12,962 bases of DNA from Sulfurospirillum sp. (GTDB lineage Bacteria; Campylobacterota; Campylobacteria; Campylobacterales; QNZT01): the NCBI GenBank assembly GCA_003978455.1, contig QNZT01000171.1, forward strand, positions 1 to 12,962, read 5' to 3'. Below are positions 11,143-12,962 of this stretch, piece by piece. The notes below the pieces were generated by a model, which made no database searches, was not told the origin of the DNA, and was given only the letters and a program-made list of their open reading frames with translations. A program made the translations under genes and the position numbers. Position 1 is the stretch's first letter. Each line of letters opens with the position of its first letter.

Positions 11143-12962
11143 GTGGATATCAAATCATTTTTACGGCTGCTTGTCACCGGTGTCAGAAAGAAAGACGTAC
11201 CGCGGGAGTATGCCGAACTGATAGAAAATCTGCTACTGATCAAAGCGCTGAAAATCAAAGAGGATCAGTACAAACTCGACTCAAAGTACCGTTTCGGGGT
11301 AGTGGATATATCCCGCACGGGTACAGGCTATCTCACTTCCCTCGCCGATGAGCGGCAAAAAGATCTCATGATCGAACCGCACGATTTAAACGGTGCCTCC
11401 AAAGGGGATATCGTTCTTGCGAAGCGTATCTTCTCCAAAGGCGGGCGTCCCAAAGCCAAAGTGATCGAGATCATCAAAAAAGAGTTTGAAGTGACCGTTG
11501 CCTACACCAAAACAGTGCAGGGCAAAGTCGAAGTGCTGCATATCAAAACCGATCTTCCCCTCACGGTCGCCGCTTCCGCCAAAGCGCTCAAAGCGATGCC
11601 AGAGGGCACGGTGCTGAAGATAGACAACTACACATCTGCCATACAGGCAGTGCTGGGTGTGATCGATGATCCGAAAGTGGATGAGAAGATTTCGCTGGCG
11701 CTCTACAACAAAAAAGAGACTTTCCCGGAAGCGTGTGAAAGAGAAGCGAAGAGTTTCGGAGACGTTGTGGATAAAAGCCTCTATCCGGATCGCGTCGATC
11801 TGACACATCTGCCGTTTTGTACGATCGATCCGCCGGATGCCAAAGACTTCGACGATGCGATCTATTTTGATGTCGCGACTACGACACTTTACGTAGCGAT
11901 CGCCGATGTCAGCCACTATGTTAGTGCCTACAGTGCCCTGGACAAAGAGGCGAGAAACAGAGGTTTTACGATCTACTTTCCGCACAAGTCTATTCCGATG
12001 CTACCGCGCACACTTAGTGAAAATATCTGCTCCCTGAAACCCGATGAAGACCGGCTGGCGATGGTCTATAAGATGAAACTCGATCCCGGAAGCGGGGAGG
12101 TACTTCATGAAGAGTTGCTTGAAGCGGTGATTCACTCCAGACGGCGTTATACCTACGATACGATCGATCTCTTTCTGGAAGGGGATTTTTCAGACAAAAG
12201 AGCGGTCGATGAAGAGATTTTGCCCTTTTTGCTGCCGCTGCACAAACTGCTTCTGAAGATCCGTCACAAACGTCTGCAAAGCGGGTGTGAGTTTCGCAAC
12301 AGCGAAGTGCGTATGCAACTCGATGAACATCAGGAACTGATCGGTATTCGCATAGAGACCGAAACCCCTTCCCACGCGCTGATCGAAGATGCGATGCTGC
12401 TGGCGAACAAAGCGGCTGCCAAAGCGCTGGAGAGAGGTATCTTCAGGACGCATGACCGCCCCTCCGAAGAGCGTATCGACGAACTGCTGGACGATCTGGC
12501 GATTATCGGGATCTATACCGATGAAAAAACGGACAACCTCTACGCACTCATCCGCTCCCTGCAGCGCAATGCCGATGAAAAAGGGATCAGGGAAGAGGTG
12601 GATAAACTGATTATCCGTGCGCAGCAGCAGGCGGTCTATGATCATGAAAACAAGGGGCATTTCGGGCTGGGGTTTGAACACTATACCCACTTCACTTCGC
12701 CTATCCGGCGTTACAGCGATCTGATTGTTCACCGGTTACTGCGTGCGATCAAACAGCATGACGAAAAGATGCAGAAGTTCATCTTGCAGGATATCGAAGT
12801 GGTTGCCGTGCGGGTAAGCGAACTGGAGCGTGAAGCGGCGAAAGTGGCGTGGGACTTTATGGACAGAAAGTATGCGCGCTATGCCGCAAAACATCAGGGT
12901 GAAGCGTTCAAAGCGCGTATCACCGATGATGAACGCACCCCGATAGCCCACTTTGAAGAGGG
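11143..12962 (+). CDS. rnr: Ribonuclease R (VacB-type 3'-5' exoribonuclease), 3'-truncated
   Basis: The enzyme degrades structured RNA 3' to 5' and takes part in rRNA and tRNA quality control and mRNA decay. The frame begins at GTG (11143-11145), the first possible start after the lipoprotein stop (9 bp away, same frame), and runs uninterrupted to the window end (606 codons visible; relatives in this phylum are about 640). An N-terminal OB-fold/cold-shock region (about 48-105, FGVVDISRTGTGYL ...) is followed by the catalytic RNB domain. IDPPDAKDFDDA with the metal-binding aspartates falls at about 228-239, and HFTSPIRRYSDL, the RNB C-terminal signature, at about 514-525. The N-terminus is short and seems to lack the helix-turn-helix domain of E. 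coli RNase R. The C-terminal S1 domain should begin near the window end. The ribosome-binding site is weak (AAGAG), so translation may be coupled to the lipoprotein. Confidence 0.93.
   Translation, partial: MDIKSFLRLLVTGVRKKDVPREYAELIENLLLIKALKIKEDQYKLDSKYRFGVVDISRTGTGYLTSLADERQKDLMIEPHDLNGASKGDIVLAKRIFSKGGRPKAKVIEIIKKEFEVTVAYTKTVQGKVEVLHIKTDLPLTVAASAKALKAMPEGTVLKIDNYTSAIQAVLGVIDDPKVDEKISLALYNKKETFPEACEREAKSFGDVVDKSLYPDRVDLTHLPFCTIDPPDAKDFDDAIYFDVATTTLYVAIADVSHYVSAYSALDKEARNRGFTIYFPHKSIPMLPRTLSENICSLKPDEDRLAMVYKMKLDPGSGEVLHEELLEAVIHSRRRYTYDTIDLFLEGDFSDKRAVDEEILPFLLPLHKLLLKIRHKRLQSGCEFRNSEVRMQLDEHQELIGIRIETETPSHALIEDAMLLANKAAAKALERGIFRTHDRPSEERIDELLDDLAIIGIYTDEKTDNLYALIRSLQRNADEKGIREEVDKLIIRAQQQAVYDHENKGHFGLGFEHYTHFTSPIRRYSDLIVHRLLRAIKQHDEKMQKFILQDIEVVAVRVSELEREAAKVAWDFMDRKYARYAAKHQGEAFKARITDDERTPIAHFEE

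Noticed and set aside
11141..11145. ATG at 11141 as the RNase R start
   Set aside because: It is in a different frame that closes quickly; the GTG two bases later is in the rnr frame.
11386..11985. A 199-aa open frame on the minus strand
   Set aside because: It lies fully antisense to the OB-fold and RNB regions of rnr, has no ribosome-binding site or family resemblance, and is a codon-usage shadow.
12190..12732. A 180-aa open frame on the minus strand
   Set aside because: Antisense to the RNase R catalytic domain, whose sequence is strongly conserved on the + strand.
1..12962. CRISPR arrays, tRNA or rRNA genes, transposases, phage or defence genes
   Set aside because: No regularly spaced repeats, cloverleaf-like sequences or matching protein motifs were found on either strand.

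Overview
The window looks like chromosome from a campylobacterotal (epsilonproteobacterial) bacterium, probably a free-living Sulfurovum/Sulfurimonas-type sulfur or hydrogen oxidiser. The evidence is the protein families (a short class I FBPase, a GluRS of the Helicobacter GluRS2 type, Campylobacterota-style chemoreceptor and RNase R sequences) and gene order. From memory, mobB-fbp, a lipoprotein, slt-yggT-gltX follow the same order in Campylobacter jejuni, and slt-yggT-gltX also in Helicobacter pylori. The genus is inference.

Layout. Positions 1-1355 (+): a tRNA nucleotidyltransferase cut by the window edge, then a 53-aa membrane peptide. Positions 1361-1467: a hairpin-rich repeat bracketed by short inverted repeats. 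Positions 1488-3032 (-): mobB, fbp and a small four-cysteine protein, tightly packed and overlapping. Positions 3127-3612 (+): a lipoprotein transcribed divergently from mobB, whose 3' end overlaps the convergent slt gene by 50 bp. Positions 3563-6808 (-): gltX, yggT and slt with 4- and 8-nt overlaps. Positions 6875-8287 (-): a secreted kexin-like subtilase. Positions 8288-8614: an AT-rich regulatory interval. Positions 8615-10843 (+): a double-Cache chemoreceptor. Positions 10856-10895: a second copy of the repeat seen near 1450. Positions 10936-12962 (+): a 65-aa lipoprotein and RNase R, the latter cut by the window end.

Most genes are housekeeping: tRNA 3'-end maturation, tRNA charging, RNA decay, gluconeogenesis (FBPase, needed by CO2-fixing members of this phylum), molybdenum cofactor modification and cell-wall turnover. 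The protease and the chemoreceptor are more accessory.

The most unusual observation is in gltX. The reading frame is intact and sits at the conserved locus, yet residues normally invariant in the ATP/tRNA-CCA-binding motifs (SPTG before HIG, IEDTD, RGEDHVSNTPKQ, KKMSKR) are replaced, while the rest of the enzyme looks normal. This suggests a GluRS2-type protein that has lost or changed its aminoacylation activity. The second is a pair of related intergenic repeats sharing a perfect 16-mer, one of which abuts the chemoreceptor stop codon and may supply part of the next promoter. No CRISPR array, tRNA, rRNA, insertion sequence or phage gene was seen.
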